From NCBI GenBank assembly GCA_030618475.1, contig JAUXDG010000019.1, positions 1 to 19,922 on the forward strand: DNA of 19,922 nt, in the 5' to 3' direction. Below are positions 6,673-15,566 of the stretch, in pieces (the first letter of the stretch is position 1; every line of letters begins with the position of its first letter). The stretch is from Gammaproteobacteria bacterium (GTDB lineage Bacteria > Pseudomonadota > Gammaproteobacteria > DSM-19610). The notes beneath the pieces are model-generated. The model was given only the letters and a program-made list of their open reading frames with translations. It ran no database searches and was not told the DNA's origin. The translations under genes and the position numbers were made by a program.

Positions 6673-7404
6673 TCAGTCGCCGGTCCACTCGGTCATGCGT
6701 GCACGTAAACGAATCAGCGCCTGTCCGTGAATCTGGCAAACCCGCGATTCACTCACACCCAGGACTTCACCGATTTCGCGCAGATTCAGCTCTTCATCGT
6801 AGTACATTGCCATCACCAGGCTTTCGCGTTCCGGCAGGCCTGCAATGGATTTCGCCAGAGCCGACTTGAAATCCGATTTGTGCAGACTGTCCAGCGGTTC
6901 GTTGCGCGGCATCGCGGTCGTGGGTTGCTGCGGCTCGTCACCATTGATGCCGGCGTCATCGATACTGAATACCCGGCATCCGGTCGCATCCTGCAGAATC
7001 CGGTGATAGTCATGCAAATCGATACCGAGCTTCTCTGCGACTTCAACATCTCGCGCATCACGCCCTTCCTTATTCTCGATTGCGCGTACCGCTTCGGCGA
7101 CCTGCCGGGCTTTGCGGTGCACCGACCGCGGTGTCCAGTCGGTGCGGCGGATTTCATCCAGCATGGCGCCGCGAATCCGGATACCTGCGTAGGTCTCGAA
7201 ACTGGCTCCTTGAGTAGCATCGTAGTTTCTCGAGGCCTCCAGCAAGCCAATCATGCCCGCCTGTATCAGGTCATCAGCCTGAACACTTGGCGGCAGGCGG
7301 CTCATCAGGTGGTATGCAATACGTTTGACCAGTGCCGCATGTTTAGACACCAGATCATCGCGTTCGATTTCGGGATTAGTAACGTACATAGCTGCTCCAT
7401 TCAT
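6673..7404 (-). CDS. fliA: RNA polymerase sigma factor FliA (sigma-28)
   Basis: The 243-aa protein is a sigma-70-family factor of the flagellar type. Region 2 includes DDLIQAGMIGLLEASRNYD (44-62) and 'SFETYAGIRIRGAMLDEIR' (68-86), followed by TPRSVHRK. Region 3 covers about 95-160. Region 4 includes LPERESLVMAMYYDEELNLREIG and the DNA-binding helix 'GVSESRVCQIHGQAL' (216-230). It directs transcription of late flagellar genes and is normally held by FlgM, which is not in this window. The start at 7404 is supported by GGAGGT 6 bases upstream and by the ATGA overlap with the flhG stop. A second ATG at 7389 also has GGAG in front and is an alternative. A longer open frame upstream overlaps flhG and is not credible. 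Confidence 0.96.
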   Translation of the reverse strand: MNGAAMYVTNPEIERDDLVSKHAALVKRIAYHLMSRLPPSVQADDLIQAGMIGLLEASRNYDATQGASFETYAGIRIRGAMLDEIRRTDWTPRSVHRKARQVAEAVRAIENKEGRDARDVEVAEKLGIDLHDYHRILQDATGCRVFSIDDAGINGDEPQQPTTAMPRNEPLDSLHKSDFKSALAKSIAGLPERESLVMAMYYDEELNLREIGEVLGVSESRVCQIHGQALIRLRARMTEWTGD

Positions 7405-8288
7405 GCCGGCACCTCCATGCGTCCATTGCGCGACTGGATGAGACGTTCTATAAAAAACTCCAGGTGTCCACCAGCAGCAGACGGTACCGGCCATCTATCG
7501 GTTTTCTGTGCCAGATTCTTGAACGCCACCGCGGAACGGCTGCGCGGATAGGCCTGAACCACGGCGCGTTGCTTGCGTACAGCCTTGCGCAGGTAGTCGT
7601 CGTGCGGAACAACGCCGATGAATTCCAACGTGACGTCCAGATAACGATCGGTTACTCGTGAAATTTTGTTAAACAAATCCCTTCCCTCCTGAGCGCTATA
7701 TACCTGGTTTGCAAGCACACGAAAATGTTGAACGTCATAGTCAAGACTCAACACTTTAATGAGTGCATAGGCATCGGTTATTGAAGCAGGTTCATCACAG
7801 ACCACCACCACAACCCCCTGGGCGGCACGACTGAAACTGGTAACACTTTCATTGATTCCGGCTGCGGTGTCGATAATCAGGGTATCGACATCATGATTCA
7901 GTTCACTGAAAGCCTGGATCAGACCGGCGTTCTCCATGGTAGACAGCTCGGCCAGGCGTTTAACGCCAGACGCGGCAGGGACAACCATAATGTCTGACGG
8001 CCCGATCAGAATGATTTCTTCCAGCGTACGTTCACCGTTGATAACGTGTGAGAGATTGCATTCCGGGTGCAGGCCGAGCAGGACATCGACATTGGCGAGG
8101 CCCAGGTCCGCGTCCAGTAACATGACCCGCTTTCCGGCATCAGACATCGCGATAGCGAGATTGACGGAAACATTGGTTTTACCAACGCCGCCTTTGCCAC
8201 TCGTTACCGCTATTACTTTTACCGGCTTGGGTTGTGTCATACGTCGTAATCCAGCAGCTTGGTCCAGTCGCAGCTCAGACATGAACAT
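7401..8288 (-). CDS. flhG: Flagellar number regulator FlhG/FleN, MinD-like ATPase
   Basis: From ATG 8288 the protein has 295 aa. An N-terminal DQAAGLR motif (residues 9-15) matches the DQAxxLR activator helix that stimulates the FlhF GTPase in characterised FlhG proteins. The deviant Walker A KGGVGKT is at 32-38, followed by 'DADLGLANVDVLLGL' and the 'DTLIIDTAAGI' Walker B region typical of MinD/ParA ATPases. FlhG limits flagellar number; in Pseudomonas the homologue FleN also antagonises FleQ. The start is ambiguous. GGAGGG is 10 bases before ATG 8288 and 16 before ATG 8282; a TTG at 8306 lies too close. It overlaps the end of flhF by 14 bases and the start of fliA by 4, so the three genes are probably coupled. 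Confidence 0.95.
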   Translation of the reverse strand: MFMSELRLDQAAGLRRMTQPKPVKVIAVTSGKGGVGKTNVSVNLAIAMSDAGKRVMLLDADLGLANVDVLLGLHPECNLSHVINGERTLEEIILIGPSDIMVVPAASGVKRLAELSTMENAGLIQAFSELNHDVDTLIIDTAAGINESVTSFSRAAQGVVVVVCDEPASITDAYALIKVLSLDYDVQHFRVLANQVYSAQEGRDLFNKISRVTDRYLDVTLEFIGVVPHDDYLRKAVRKQRAVVQAYPRSRSAVAFKNLAQKTDRWPVPSAAGGHLEFFIERLIQSRNGRMEVPA

Positions 8289-9474
8289 GCGTCCGGATCC
8301 CTCCAAATTTCTCGGCCATGAGTGATTCCGCCGGCAAGTCGCTGCCGGGCTCCAGCTCAGCAGCTTTTTGTACCAGGCTGTGAGCGCGTGCCGGGTGCAT
8401 GTCTTCGGGTACGCGCTGCCCGTTGGTGATAAACATCAGCGGCAACTGCTGATTGATAAGCGTTGACAAGACACCACCCAGCCTGGCGGCCTCGTCCAGC
8501 TTGGTAAGAATCGCACCCTCCAGGGCTACGCAGGAAAACGCATCTACCGTTTCCTCCAGCACCGCAGGATGCGCAGTCGCAGACAGCACCAGCAGCGTAC
8601 GGATCGGAATACCGCTGTCTGCCAGGGTGGCAAACTGCTCGCTGAGGCGTACATCGCGCTGACTCATACCGGCGGTATCAATCAATACCAGCCGTTTGTC
8701 CGCCAGGCTGTTGAGCGTGGAACGAAGCTCCCTGTGGTCGGAGGCCACCTGTACCGGAATACCCAGCAAACGGCCATACGTCATCAGCTGCTCGTGGGCA
8801 CCGATACGGTAACTGTCCGTGCTAACCAGTGCGACATGACGCTGGCCATGACGCAAAACGTAACGTGCCGCCAGTTTGGCAACACTGGTGGTTTTGCCAA
8901 CACCGGTGGAACCTACCAGCGCGACGATACCCCCCTGATCCATGACATCTTGTTCTGCAACCGGAACGCTCGCGGTAAGTTCCGACAGGGCCAGTTGCCA
9001 GGCGTGTTCTTCGTCACGCGCATGGACCGTGGGGGCGGATACCCTTTCGATCAGTGCAGTGTCCAGTTCCATACGGCTGAAACGGCGCATGACATCGGCA
9101 TGCAGGGGTTCACGGCGATTCAAATCACCCCAGGCCAGGTGCGCCAGCTGGTTTTCCAGCAAGCCGCGTAATTGTTTGATTTCATCGCGCATGGCGACGA
9201 TCGACGGATCCTGTGACCATTTCACCTGTTGCGTGGCTGACACAGGCTCCCGGACCGCTTTGGCAAGGGGAGTGGCGTTATCAAAGCGGGGTTGAGAAAC
9301 GGTGCTGGAAGCGCCGTCATTCAGTAGTGATTCGTCATAATCCAGGGCGGCGATAATCTCGATACCACCATCCACTTTGCGGTTGGACAGAATTACGGCA
9401 TCCGGTCCCTGTGCCTCGCGGACCAGGCGAATGGCCTGGCGCATGTCCGGTGCAAAAAAGCGTTTCACTTTCAT
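8275..9474 (-). CDS. flhF: Flagellar placement GTPase FlhF (SRP-family)
   Basis: The protein has 399 aa in the usual B-N-G layout. The N-terminal basic domain (about 1-80) starts MKVKRFFAPDMRQAI and contains 'GPDAVILSNRKVDGGIEI'. A helical N domain lies at about 90-175. The SRP-type G domain begins at about 182, with GSTGVGKTT (188-196), 'STDSYRIGAHEQL' (218-230), DTAGM (266-270) and TKLDE (324-328). FlhF recruits the first basal-body parts to the cell pole; its activator FlhG follows immediately. GGGG lies 7 bases before the ATG. The 61-base gap to flhA carries a TGGCAT/TTGC pair that resembles a sigma-54 promoter but is one base too short. The C-terminus past residue 370 is variable and overlaps the flhG start. 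Confidence 0.97.
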   Translation of the reverse strand: MKVKRFFAPDMRQAIRLVREAQGPDAVILSNRKVDGGIEIIAALDYDESLLNDGASSTVSQPRFDNATPLAKAVREPVSATQQVKWSQDPSIVAMRDEIKQLRGLLENQLAHLAWGDLNRREPLHADVMRRFSRMELDTALIERVSAPTVHARDEEHAWQLALSELTASVPVAEQDVMDQGGIVALVGSTGVGKTTSVAKLAARYVLRHGQRHVALVSTDSYRIGAHEQLMTYGRLLGIPVQVASDHRELRSTLNSLADKRLVLIDTAGMSQRDVRLSEQFATLADSGIPIRTLLVLSATAHPAVLEETVDAFSCVALEGAILTKLDEAARLGGVLSTLINQQLPLMFITNGQRVPEDMHPARAHSLVQKAAELEPGSDLPAESLMAEKFGGIRTHVHV

Positions 9475-9535
9475 TCCAATACCCCGCTGTTCGCTATGGC
9501 TACTGAAGCTGATTCCATGCTAAACGCTGGCAAGC

Positions 9536-11662
9536 TCATGCCACCGGGCTCCCGTTCTGTTGTACACCGAGACTCGGTGTGTCTGTTCCTATATTGGCAA
9601 CCACTTTGATCTGCTTGTTATCCGGTATTTCGTTATAAGCCAGTACATGCAGTCCCGGTATGCTGTGTCGTACCAGTTTTGCCAGCCACGGCCGGATCGG
9701 CGGTGTGACCAGCAGAATGGCCGCCTGGCCCGCTGCTTCCTGCCGCTGGACACTTTCAGCCAGCGAGCGATGCATCCGTTCTGCCAGTCCGGGTTCGATC
9801 CCGGCACCACCTTCCGAAACTGCTTGAATGGACGTTTGCAATATCCGTTCCAGTGAAGGATCCAGCGTGATTACCTGTACTTCAAGCCCTATCCCATTGA
9901 TATGCTGAATAATTGATCGACCCAGCGCGGCACGCGTCGCAGCTGTCAAAGCGCCAGGATCTTGACTTCTTGAGCCAGCCTCGGCGAGTGTTTCGGCGAT
10001 GGTGCGCATGTCCCGAACCGGGATGCGTTCTTCGAGCAGGTTCTGCAGCACCTTCAGTACCACACCAATCGACAGGGTGTTGGGCACCAGGTCTTCAACC
10101 AGCTTGGGTGTAGCCTTGGCCAGTACATCCAGCAGTTGCTGAATTTCTTCGTGACCGATCAGTTCGTGGGCATGGCTCTGCAGCAGTTCGCTGAGGTGGG
10201 TGGCAACCACGGTGCTGGCGTCAACCACCGTGTAACCCAGGGTTTGTGCGTTATCGCGTTCCGAAGGCGGTATCCAGACCGCTTCCAGGCCGAAGGCCGG
10301 ATCCCTGGTTTCGACACCCTGCACGGTACCGAACACACGGCCGGGATTGATCGCCAGGTCACGATCCGGGTAGATTTCCGCCTCACCCAACGGGACACCC
10401 ATTAACAAGATGCGATAGGCATTCGGCGCCAGTTCCAGGTTGTCTCTGATATGGACCGGCTGTATCAGGAAGCCGAGTTCCTGCGAGAGTTTTTTGCGAA
10501 CCCCCTTGATCCGATCCATCATCTGACCGCCCTGAGTGCGATCTACCAGCGGTATCAGGCGATAACCGACCTCCAGCCCGATAACGTCCACCGGGCCGAC
10601 GTCATCCCAGCTGAGATCTCTGGCCTCCGGCGCTGTTTCTTCTGTTTGCCGCTCTTCTTCGACCGGCAGCAGTTGCTGCTGCTGGCGCTTCCATGAGAAG
10701 TAAGCCCCCGTACCTGCCGCCGCAGCCAGGCTCAGAAATGCCAGGTTGGGCATACCTGGAATCAGCCCCATGAAACCTATGATGCCACCGGATACGGCCA
10801 GCACCATCGGATTGCTGAACAGTTGATCCATCATCTGTTCGGTCATCTGCTGCTTACTGGAAACACGGGTGACGATAATGGCCGTTGCGGAGGAAAGCAC
10901 CAGGGAGGGTATCTGTGCGACCAGACCGTCACCGATGGTCAACAGGGTGTAGTTACGCAGTGCGTCTGCCAAAGGAAGGTCAAACTGCAGGGTACCGATG
11001 GCAAGGCCGCCGATAATATTGATGAACAGGATCAGGATACCGGCAATGGCATCTCCACGGACAAACTTACTGGCACCGTCCATGGCACCGTAGAAATCAG
11101 CCTCCTGGCCGACCTCCTCGCGCCGGCTACGGGCATCATCCTGGGTAATCAGCCCGGCGTTCAGATCCGCATCGATAGCCATCTGCTTGCCCGGCATGGC
11201 ATCCAGGGTAAAACGTGCACTGACTTCCGAAACACGTCCGGCACCTTTGGTGACCACTACAAAATTGATGATGACGAGGATCCCAAACACCACCAGTCCC
11301 ACAGCATAATTACCGCCGACAACGAATTCACCGAAAGACTCGATGACCTTACCTGCCGCCGCCGTCCCGGTATGTCCGTTCAGTAATACGACACGGGTGG
11401 ACGCGACGTTCAGCGCCAGCCGCAACAGGGTGGTAATCAGCAGTACGGTTGGAAAAATGGTAAAATCCAGCGGCCGCATGGCGTAGACAGTCACCATCAA
11501 CACCACCAGTGAAAGTGCAATATTGAAGGTAAAAAACATGTCCAGTGCAATAGTTGGCATTGGAATGATGATCATCGCCAGCATCATCACCAACAGTATC
11601 GGTGCTCCCATCCCCTTGCCGCTGATTGCGCGGAAGTTAATGCTTGCTGCTTCAGTTGCCAT
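9536..11662 (-). CDS. flhA: Flagellar export gate protein FlhA
   Basis: The 708-aa protein is close to the usual length for this family. The first ~330 residues hold about eight membrane spans, beginning 'GAPILLVMMLAMIIIPMPT'. The conserved cytosolic loop at 143-205 (FHIPEP region) carries RVSEVSARFTLDAMPGKQMA and 'DFYGAMDGASKFVRGD'. The C-terminal ~350 residues form the soluble domain that, in the family, assembles the nonameric ring and docks chaperone-substrate complexes. It works with FlhB, FliP, FliQ and FliR, all encoded just upstream. There is a 33-base gap after flhB. The AAGGGG ribosome site is about 12 bases from the ATG, longer than ideal, so coupling or a slightly different start is possible. 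Confidence 0.97.
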   Translation of the reverse strand: MATEAASINFRAISGKGMGAPILLVMMLAMIIIPMPTIALDMFFTFNIALSLVVLMVTVYAMRPLDFTIFPTVLLITTLLRLALNVASTRVVLLNGHTGTAAAGKVIESFGEFVVGGNYAVGLVVFGILVIINFVVVTKGAGRVSEVSARFTLDAMPGKQMAIDADLNAGLITQDDARSRREEVGQEADFYGAMDGASKFVRGDAIAGILILFINIIGGLAIGTLQFDLPLADALRNYTLLTIGDGLVAQIPSLVLSSATAIIVTRVSSKQQMTEQMMDQLFSNPMVLAVSGGIIGFMGLIPGMPNLAFLSLAAAAGTGAYFSWKRQQQQLLPVEEERQTEETAPEARDLSWDDVGPVDVIGLEVGYRLIPLVDRTQGGQMMDRIKGVRKKLSQELGFLIQPVHIRDNLELAPNAYRILLMGVPLGEAEIYPDRDLAINPGRVFGTVQGVETRDPAFGLEAVWIPPSERDNAQTLGYTVVDASTVVATHLSELLQSHAHELIGHEEIQQLLDVLAKATPKLVEDLVPNTLSIGVVLKVLQNLLEERIPVRDMRTIAETLAEAGSRSQDPGALTAATRAALGRSIIQHINGIGLEVQVITLDPSLERILQTSIQAVSEGGAGIEPGLAERMHRSLAESVQRQEAAGQAAILLVTPPIRPWLAKLVRHSIPGLHVLAYNEIPDNKQIKVVANIGTDTPSLGVQQNGSPVA

Positions 11663-11695
11663 GTCTCAGTTAACCCCTTTCTGTATCAAGGTGAC

Positions 11696-12841
11696 TCACG
11701 GATTGCCGCCAGGTCCCTGGAAAAACTCATCCGGCACAGCAACCGCCTCCGGCCGCGTCGGAATCGGCCCGCTGCGTATCGTCGCCTTGAGCTGGAAGAC
11801 GTAGGCCAGAATCTGCGCGACCGCCAGGTAGAGACCTGCGGGTATTTCCTGATTGATCTCGGCGCTGTAATACAGGGCTCGCGCCAGTGGCGGCGCTTCA
11901 TAAAGTGGGACATTATTGGCCACCGCAACGGTACGAATCTGGCTGGCCATCAGTTCGACACCCTTGGCCACCACGATGGGTGCAGACATCTTTTCTGTGT
12001 CATAACGCAGCGCGACAGCGTAATGCGTCGGGTTGGTGATAATGACATCCGCCTTGGGTATTTCCTCCATCATGCGCCGCTGGGCGATTTCACGCTGCCT
12101 GGCGCGCACCCTGGCTTTAACCTCGGGCCGGCCTTCCGTGTTCTTGTGTTCGTCCTTGATCTCCTGGCGGGTCATCTTGAGGTTCTTGGCGTGATCCCAT
12201 AACTGGAATGGCACATCAATAGCCGCGATCAACAGCAGTGAGGCACTGAGAACCACAAAGGAGGTAGACAGGATATTGCCGGCATGTGCCAGGCCGTGCT
12301 CAACGGCTTCGCGCCCCAGGCCCATCAGTTCAGGCAAAAAATGCCACAGCAAACCGGCTCCGACCGAACCGATTAACAGAAACTTGGCGAGCGCCTTCAG
12401 CAGTTCCACGATACCGCGCACGGCAAAGATCCGCTTCAGCCCCTTCAGAGGATTCAGTTTGTCCGCCTTGAAGCTCAGCGCCTCGACGCTGAACGACCAG
12501 CCACCCAGTGCAATCGGGGCGATCAGAGCTGTTACCAGCATGACCAGAAGAAAAGGGGTAACCACCAGCAAGCCCTGGTAGACGGCTTGACCAAGTATCT
12601 CGATCATTGCAAAGGTATCGAACAGCTTGGCCCGTTCAACCTGCAAACCCAGCTGCAGTACCGCACCCAGCCGCTCGATCATCTGCCCCCCCATCAGCGA
12701 CATGCAAAGAGCCGCCATCAGCAGCATGGCCATGGTGGTCATTTCCCTGGATCGCGGTAGCTGGCCTTTTTTGCGTGCCTCTTCCAGTCGTTTGGGCGTC
12801 GCCTGTTCGCTTTTTTCCTGGCCGTCTTCGTTCTCAGCCAT
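11696..12841 (-). CDS. flhB: Flagellar export switch protein FlhB
   Basis: The 381-aa protein has a charged N-terminus (EKSEQATPKRLEEARKKGQ, residues 9-27), four membrane spans between about 35 and 210, and a cytosolic C-terminal domain. The NPTH autocleavage site is at 270-273 in 'ADVIITNPTHYAVALRYD', followed by the EIPAGLYLAVAQ helix at 332-343. Cleavage between Asn and Pro permits the switch from hook to filament export under FliK control. FliR ends one base before the FlhB start (TGA-T-ATG), with GGGGG about 8 bases upstream of the ATG. A soluble second copy of its C-terminal domain is encoded at 3416-3697. The C-terminal tail after residue 352 is Pro-rich and variable. Confidence 0.97.
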   Translation of the reverse strand: MAENEDGQEKSEQATPKRLEEARKKGQLPRSREMTTMAMLLMAALCMSLMGGQMIERLGAVLQLGLQVERAKLFDTFAMIEILGQAVYQGLLVVTPFLLVMLVTALIAPIALGGWSFSVEALSFKADKLNPLKGLKRIFAVRGIVELLKALAKFLLIGSVGAGLLWHFLPELMGLGREAVEHGLAHAGNILSTSFVVLSASLLLIAAIDVPFQLWDHAKNLKMTRQEIKDEHKNTEGRPEVKARVRARQREIAQRRMMEEIPKADVIITNPTHYAVALRYDTEKMSAPIVVAKGVELMASQIRTVAVANNVPLYEAPPLARALYYSAEINQEIPAGLYLAVAQILAYVFQLKATIRSGPIPTRPEAVAVPDEFFQGPGGNP

Positions 12842-12842
12842 A

Positions 12843-13622
12843 TCACGGACCCCCGTTACCGAACTGACCGACGCTGGTAAACGCCCCGTCTATCAGTTGT
12901 TGCATTTGCGGCAGCAGGTTGGCAATGGCAAATACCAGGGTGACGAAGCCAAGTGTCAGTGTGACCGGGAAACCGACACCGAAAACATTGAGTTGTGGCG
13001 CCGAACGGCTGACCACGCCGAAGGCAAGATTGACCAGAAGAATTGAAGCCACGGCGGGCAAGGCGACCATGACGGCATCGGCGAACATACGCGCCCCCCA
13101 GTAGGCGATAGCCCGGAAATCCTCGCGTGTCAGGGCATCCACCCCGACAGGCAAAGACTGGAAGCTGTCAACCAGCACACGGATCAATGCGAGGTGCCCG
13201 TTCAAGGCAAGGAACAACAAGGTTGCAATCACAACATAGTACTGACCGATAACGGGCACATTGACACCGTTTTGCGGGTCGACCATCTGGGCAAAGCCCA
13301 GCCCCATACCCATCGCGATGGTTTGCCCGGCGATGACCAATGTGGCGAACACCAGTTGCAGGCTGAAGCCAATGGCGAGACCTATGACCAGTTGCTGCGC
13401 TGTAACCAGCGCGCCGGAGAGAGATAACGGGTCAAGCGCGGGAACCTCCGGCAACAGCGGGAGAACGATCCAGGTCAGCAGCAGGGCGATGACCAGACGA
13501 GCCCGCTGCGGCACCATTCGTGCGCCGAATATCGGTGCGATCGCCAACATTGCCGCTATACGGGTAAACGGCCAGACCAGACTGCCAATCCAGGTGCCAA
13601 TATCGGCGCTGGTAAACAACAT
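12843..13622 (-). CDS. fliR: Flagellar export gate protein FliR
   Basis: The 259-aa, very hydrophobic protein has about six predicted membrane segments. Family signatures include 'LVWPFTRIAAMLAIAPIFG' at the N-terminus, 'GLGFAQMVDPQNG' in the middle and 'RSAPQLNVFGVGFPV' near residues 210-225. FliR is one subunit of the FliP5-FliQ4-FliR1 export gate at the base of the flagellum. It lies 6 bases downstream of fliQ and one base upstream of flhB, so expression is operonic. Only a weak GGTTAG stands before its ATG, and translation may be coupled to fliQ. No anomaly is seen. Confidence 0.96.
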   Translation of the reverse strand: MLFTSADIGTWIGSLVWPFTRIAAMLAIAPIFGARMVPQRARLVIALLLTWIVLPLLPEVPALDPLSLSGALVTAQQLVIGLAIGFSLQLVFATLVIAGQTIAMGMGLGFAQMVDPQNGVNVPVIGQYYVVIATLLFLALNGHLALIRVLVDSFQSLPVGVDALTREDFRAIAYWGARMFADAVMVALPAVASILLVNLAFGVVSRSAPQLNVFGVGFPVTLTLGFVTLVFAIANLLPQMQQLIDGAFTSVGQFGNGGP

Positions 13623-13628
13623 GGTCCG

Positions 13629-13898
13629 CTAACCGATCATGCCCGGTATGCTCTCGAACAACTGGATGGTGAAGCCCAGCAAGGTATTGAGCAGCGTCGG
13701 GCCGGCGACAAGAATCACCAGGCCCACCACGATCAGTTTGGGCACGAAGGTGAGCGTCATTTCGTTGATCTGGGTGGCCGCCTGAAACATACCGACCAAC
13801 AGACCCACGACCAGCGCAGACAACAGTAGCGGCGCTGCCAGCAGAGCTGTAACCTTCATGGCCTGGGTTCCGATATCTATGACTGTTTCAGGTGTCAT
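13629..13898 (-). CDS. fliQ: Flagellar export gate protein FliQ
   Basis: The 89-aa protein has the FliQ length and two membrane spans, at about 14-38 and 52-75. The loop between them carries 'AATQINEMTLTFVPKL', a strong family signature. FliQ forms the middle layer of the FliPQR gate. AGGG lies 6 bases before the ATG and overlaps the fliP stop codon. The spacing to fliP is 8 bases. Confidence 0.96.
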   Translation of the reverse strand: MTPETVIDIGTQAMKVTALLAAPLLLSALVVGLLVGMFQAATQINEMTLTFVPKLIVVGLVILVAGPTLLNTLLGFTIQLFESIPGMIG

Positions 13899-13906
13899 GA
13901 CAGGCC

Positions 13907-14650
13907 CTAGGCTGAAAAACTGGCCGCCAGGGTTCCCATGACCAGAGACCAGCCATCAATCAATACAAACAACATGATTTTGAACGGCAGCGAAATGATC
14001 ATGGGCGACAACATCATCATGCCCATGGACATCAGCAGCGTGGCAACCACCAGATCGATCACCAGAAACGGTATCAGAATGATAAACCCGATCTGGAATG
14101 CCGTCTTTAGCTCGCTGGTAACAAAGGCAGGCATTAACAGCGAAAAAGGCACGTCATCGGCGGTTTCAAATTCGTCGGCGCCCGAAATATTGGAAAACAG
14201 CATAAGGTCGTCGTCACGCGTCTGTTCCAGCATAAAGCCACGAAACGGCACGGCAGCACGCTGCAGGGCTTCCTGGGCAGGCATCGCCTCTTCAAGATAG
14301 GGGCCCAGGGCCTGTTCATAAACCTGATCGAAAACCGGCATCATGATAAACAGGCTCAAAAACAGCGACAGCCCGATGATCACCTGATTGGACGGAGATG
14401 ACTGGGTACCCAGCGCCTGACGCAGTATGGCCAGCACGATGACAATACGCGTAAACGAAGTCATCATCATCAGCGCTGCCGGCAACAGGCTGAGCGCCGT
14501 CATGAACATCAGCACCTGGATGGTTACGGTATAAGTCTCACTACCATCCTCACCGGTTTCGACTTTCAGCGCGGCGAGACCCGGCTCGGCTGAAGCCAGC
14601 ATCGGCAAACAGCTCAGCAACAAGGGCATACAGAACATCAAGTATTTCAT
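13907..14650 (-). CDS. fliP: Flagellar export gate protein FliP
   Basis: The 247-aa protein has a cleavable signal peptide at about 1-21 (hydrophobic core, then ASAEP) and four membrane segments. Conserved blocks are 'SLLPAALMMMTSFTRIVIVL' near residues 55-74, 'GTQSSPSNQVIIGL', 'LMPAFVTSELKTAFQIGF' and 'MGMMMLSPMIISLPFKIML' near the end. FliP is the major subunit of the export gate and needs FliO for assembly. The start overlaps the fliO stop by 4 bases (ATGA). The nearest purine-rich site is about 13 bases away, so it probably depends on coupled translation from fliO. Confidence 0.97.
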   Translation of the reverse strand: MKYLMFCMPLLLSCLPMLASAEPGLAALKVETGEDGSETYTVTIQVLMFMTALSLLPAALMMMTSFTRIVIVLAILRQALGTQSSPSNQVIIGLSLFLSLFIMMPVFDQVYEQALGPYLEEAMPAQEALQRAAVPFRGFMLEQTRDDDLMLFSNISGADEFETADDVPFSLLMPAFVTSELKTAFQIGFIILIPFLVIDLVVATLLMSMGMMMLSPMIISLPFKIMLFVLIDGWSLVMGTLAASFSA

Positions 14651-15114
14651 GTTTTTGTTTTTTCCTTGTTCAAAAAACGCCCCAGCTGATCCGCAAACCC
14701 GGGGGCAGCGTCGCGTATGGATTCCAGCGGCTTATCCAGCACGTGTAGTGTCTGTACGCGCCCCGGGGCAACGCCTACCAGCAACTGGGTCTCACCGACT
14801 TGCAGCAGAACAACACGTTCACGTGTCCCCATCGAAAGTCCACCGAGAATCCGCAGCCCGCCACCAGCCGCCATCTGGAAGCGACCGCTGCGCTTGAGTA
14901 CCCAGGCGATGGCAGCAATCAGCCCCAGTACCAGCAACATACCCAGCGTCAACTGCCACAGGCTGGTCATGGCCATGGGATCCTGCGCCTGGCCCAGGCT
15001 GGCGGTGCCCTTCAGGGCGCTGGATGTTTTTGTCGACTCTGCGGCATAGCTGAGTGTGAAAGTGACGCATCCAGTCGCAAACAGGGTCAGTTGCCGAGCG
15101 TGGTAAAACATCAT
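14647..15114 (-). CDS. fliO: Flagellar biosynthesis protein FliO
   Basis: The 155-aa protein has an N-terminal signal-like hydrophobic segment (about 6-25), a short periplasmic stretch, one membrane span at about 53-70 followed by a LKRSGRF anchor, and a cytosolic FliO domain. The domain includes LRILGGLSMGTRERVVLLQV and 'GETQLLVGVAPGRVQTLH'. FliO is a chaperone for assembly of the FliP ring. AGGG lies 6 bases before the first of two adjacent ATG codons. The gene is 8 bases downstream of fliN and overlaps fliP by 4 bases. Among the gate proteins it is the least conserved, but the context makes the call secure. Confidence 0.93.
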   Translation of the reverse strand: MMFYHARQLTLFATGCVTFTLSYAAESTKTSSALKGTASLGQAQDPMAMTSLWQLTLGMLLVLGLIAAIAWVLKRSGRFQMAAGGGLRILGGLSMGTRERVVLLQVGETQLLVGVAPGRVQTLHVLDKPLESIRDAAPGFADQLGRFLNKEKTKT

Positions 15115-15122
15115 GCATAACC

Positions 15123-15545
15123 CTACTTGAGCTTCTTGACCCGTTCTGCGGGACTGATGACATCCGTGAGGCGAATACCGAATTTCTCGTTAACGACAAC
15201 GACTTCACCGTGAGCAACCAGCGTGCCGTTGACCAGTACATCCATGGGCTCCCCAGCCAGTCGATCCAGCTCCACAACCGAGCCCTGATTTAACTGGAGG
15301 AGATTGCGAATACTGAGACTAGTGCGCCCGATTTCCATTGAAATGGTGACTGGAATATCGAGAATAACGTCCAGATTTTCTTCTTCAACCGCCGCTCCAG
15401 CCGAGGTGTCCTCGAGGCTGTCGAACTCTGCGGCAGCGGCTTGCGCAGGCTGTTTTCCAGCGGCCTCTGCTACCGCCTGTTCGGCCATGGCATCATCCCG
15501 GTCATCAACTGCGCCGGCTTCCTGCGTATCCGTTTGTTCACTCAT
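15123..15545 (-). CDS. fliN: Flagellar motor switch protein FliN
   Basis: The 140-aa protein has an acidic, Ala/Glu-rich N-terminal extension (about 1-55) without obvious structure. It is followed by a SpoA domain (about 60-135) with 'LDVILDIPVTISMEIGRT', 'LLQLNQGSVVELDRLAGEP', 'VLVNGTLVAHGEVVVVNE' and 'FGIRLTDVISP'. FliN forms the lower part of the C-ring with FliM and also docks the FliH-FliI export complex. AGGAG lies 6 bases before the ATG. The spacing to fliM is 21 bases and to fliO 8 bases. Confidence 0.97.
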   Translation of the reverse strand: MSEQTDTQEAGAVDDRDDAMAEQAVAEAAGKQPAQAAAAEFDSLEDTSAGAAVEEENLDVILDIPVTISMEIGRTSLSIRNLLQLNQGSVVELDRLAGEPMDVLVNGTLVAHGEVVVVNEKFGIRLTDVISPAERVKKLK

Positions 15546-15566
15546 CGGCCTCTCCTGCCACCCTTA

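Noticed and set aside
7405..7494. Upstream extension of fliA by 30 codons
   Set aside because: It overlaps the flhG coding sequence, looks unlike any sigma factor, and a strong GGAGGT-ATG start exists at 7404.
6727..7551. 274-codon plus-strand frame across fliA and the end of flhG
   Set aside because: It is antisense to well-supported genes and shows no domain or ribosome-site support.
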